NCBI GenBank assembly: GCA_964441335.1
Contig: CAYTUI010000009.1
Location: 1 to 39,377, forward strand
Source of the DNA: CAYTUI01 sp964441335
Lineage (GTDB): Bacteria > Patescibacteriota > Patescibacteriia > UBA1558 > 2-01-FULL-52-15
Direction of reading: 5' to 3'
DNA length: 39,377 bases
Shown: one piece after another, positions 38,633 through 39,377 of the stretch
Numbering within the stretch: position 1 is the first letter of the stretch
How the letters are laid out: every line of letters begins with the position of its first letter
Made by a program: the position numbers and the translations under genes
Notes under the pieces: generated by a model
Told to the model about the DNA's origin: nothing
What the model saw: only the letters and a program-made list of their open reading frames with translations
The model's database searches: none

Positions 38633-38691
38633 GGGTAGGACAGCGGGTTTTGGTCCCGCCAATCGGGGTTCGAATCCCTGTCCCCGAGCCA
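38618..38691 (+). tRNA. tRNA-Gln (anticodon TTG)
   Basis: A full cloverleaf can be drawn. The acceptor TCGGGGA pairs with TCCCCGA (7 of 7). The anticodon stem GCGGG/CCCGC holds the loop TTTTGGT with anticodon TTG at 38650-38652. The T arm has GGTTCGAAT within a CGGGG/CCCTG-type stem. The discriminator is G and CCA is encoded at 38689-38691. It reads CAA (and CAG by wobble). Confidence 0.97.
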
Positions 38692-38731
38692 CGCTGAGCG
38701 TGGCTCTACCCGCGCTGAGCGCGGGAGCCAC
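38689..38731. repeat. Double hairpin directly after tRNA-Gln
   Basis: CCACGC-TGA-GCGTGG (38689-38703) and CCCGCGC-TGA-GCGCGGG (38709-38725) are perfect stems with the same TGA loop. GTGGCTC (38700-38706) can also pair with GAGCCAC (38725-38731) around the second hairpin. The first stem starts in the tRNA CCA end. No T-run follows. Confidence 0.8.
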
Positions 38732-38753
38732 ATAATAATTAAGAAAAGCGATT

Positions 38754-38849
38754 ATGTATGCAACATATATTCTTAATTCTGAAAAGGATGGAAAACTTTA
38801 CACCGGAACTAAATTTATTATGGTTTTTTTAATTAAGCCCGGTATTTAA
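38754..38849 (+). pseudogene. N-terminal fragment of a GIY-YIG endonuclease gene
   Basis: Only 31 codons remain: MYATYILNSEKDGKLYTGT is the N-terminus of a GIY-YIG domain (first Tyr motif and the YTG of the second), after which the frame runs into unrelated residues and stops. It lies downstream of tRNA-Gln while a C-terminal fragment lies upstream, so the order is permuted. Confidence 0.7.
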
Positions 38850-38855
38850 AGTATT

Positions 38856-39176
38856 ATGAAAATAGAGATATTTACAGGCAGTCTAAATATTGTTGTGAGA
38901 TATTATTATCGTATTAAGATACCCTTCTATATGATGATTGTGTCAGTTGAAAGAATAATTCTTAAACCAGGTCTTATTCCATTTTTTGGCAAAAAATATG
39001 AACTAGAGAGAGCTCGATCATTAATAACCATGATAGATTTTCCATTTTGGCATGGAATTAGTATACAGAATCCTCGATTTGAGAATAAAGAATTTAAATT
39101 CTATTGTGATGCGAAACAATTTGGTCGGTTGAAAGATACTCTGTCACAGCTAGGGTGGAGGTTGAACAAAAAGTAA
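38856..39176 (+). CDS. Hypothetical small protein
   Basis: This 106-residue protein has no recognised family. It has many aromatic and basic residues (VVRYYYRIKIPFYMMIVSVERIIL) and a C-terminal CDAKQFGRLKDTLSQLGWRLNKK. A mixed beta-strand pattern in the first 75 residues and a final helix suggest a small PH-like or barrel fold, which is only an impression. The gene has no SD. It is followed by a terminator about 100 nt downstream. It could be a real gene or a decayed one. Confidence 0.5.
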   Translation: MKIEIFTGSLNIVVRYYYRIKIPFYMMIVSVERIILKPGLIPFFGKKYELERARSLITMIDFPFWHGISIQNPRFENKEFKFYCDAKQFGRLKDTLSQLGWRLNKK

Positions 39177-39278
39177 AAAAGAATCAGCTTTAAGTAACTC
39201 GTGCCGCAGGAATTACTGGGATGATACAGAGTGTTTTTTGAACAGAAAGTAATACATTTTTTTACATTGTAACTGTAG

Positions 39279-39311
39279 GTTCCATTCTTTTGGCAATGGA
39301 ACTTTTGTTTT
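39279..39311 (+). terminator. Probable intrinsic terminator
   Basis: GTTCCATT (39279-39286) and AATGGAAC (39295-39302) form a perfect 8-bp stem with an 8-nt loop, followed by TTTTGTTTT. Confidence 0.75.
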
Positions 39312-39321
39312 GGAATGATAA

Positions 39322-39349
39322 TTGACAGAGTGTCTGCATTTGATAAAAT
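39322..39349 (+). promoter_or_regulatory. Promoter for a gene beyond the window
   Basis: A perfect TTGACA (39322-39327) and TAAAAT (39344-39349) have a 16-nt spacer; no gene starts before the window ends. Confidence 0.55.
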
Positions 39350-39377
39350 TGTTTTGTCAATTGATTAATTTGTAATT

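Overview
The window looks like a metagenome-derived scaffold from a Patescibacteria (Candidate Phyla Radiation) bacterium, most likely a Parcubacteria-type lineage. The basis is the gene repertoire: polyprenyl-phosphate and GT-C sugar transferases, GtrA, DUF2304, PEGA and FecR surface proteins, a secreted subtilase with FG-GAP repeats, a CtpA-type S41 protease, a GlsB/YeaQ protein and GIY-YIG fragments. Genes are tightly packed and often overlapping, the body of the scaffold is A+T-leaning, and most genes lack a Shine-Dalgarno (SD) motif. The assignment is inference; there is no rRNA or marker set beyond rplI and pyrG. One 10-N assembly gap lies inside the subtilase gene.

Layout. (1) 1-2400: the end of a carbamoyltransferase broken by an in-frame TAA, then a reverse-strand initiating sugar phosphotransferase. 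(2) 2399-11300: a forward block with the subtilase, GtrA, three GT2 and two GT4 glycosyltransferases, a UXS-like sugar-nucleotide SDR and DUF2304, for surface glycan or glycolipid synthesis. (3) 11301-13220: a structured intergenic region and 'module A', three short genes of richer G+C codon use with strong SD sites, an excellent sigma70-type promoter and their own terminator. Two of the three are paralogues flanking a lipoprotein gene. (4) 13344-22045: divergent membrane glycosyltransferase-like genes and an operon running through a HIT protein to rmlB, rmlD and rmlA; no rmlC is seen. (5) 22214-28373: a PEGA/beta-propeller protein, murA, S41 protease, rplI and pyrG. (6) 28376-29481: a PI3/4-kinase-like protein and a small partner gene. 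(7) 29482-31642: repeat-rich intergenic DNA and modules B (reverse) and C (forward), again with strong SD sites and terminators. (8) 31859-38373: mgtA, an M23 peptidase, a FecR-domain protein, a conserved unknown protein, YggT and GlsB/YeaQ. (9) 38393-39377: tRNA-Gln(TTG) flanked by two halves of GIY-YIG genes in permuted order, one carrying an in-frame palindromic insertion.

The main themes are envelope and surface glycan construction, with a few housekeeping genes. The most unusual features are the SD-rich cassette-like modules, four genes whose -10 box lies exactly 6 nt before the start codon (apparent leaderless transcripts), drifting short-unit repeat arrays at gene boundaries that also write the last codons of some genes, a pair of 81-82 bp MITE-like palindromes at convergent gene junctions, and the GIY-YIG/tRNA rearrangement.
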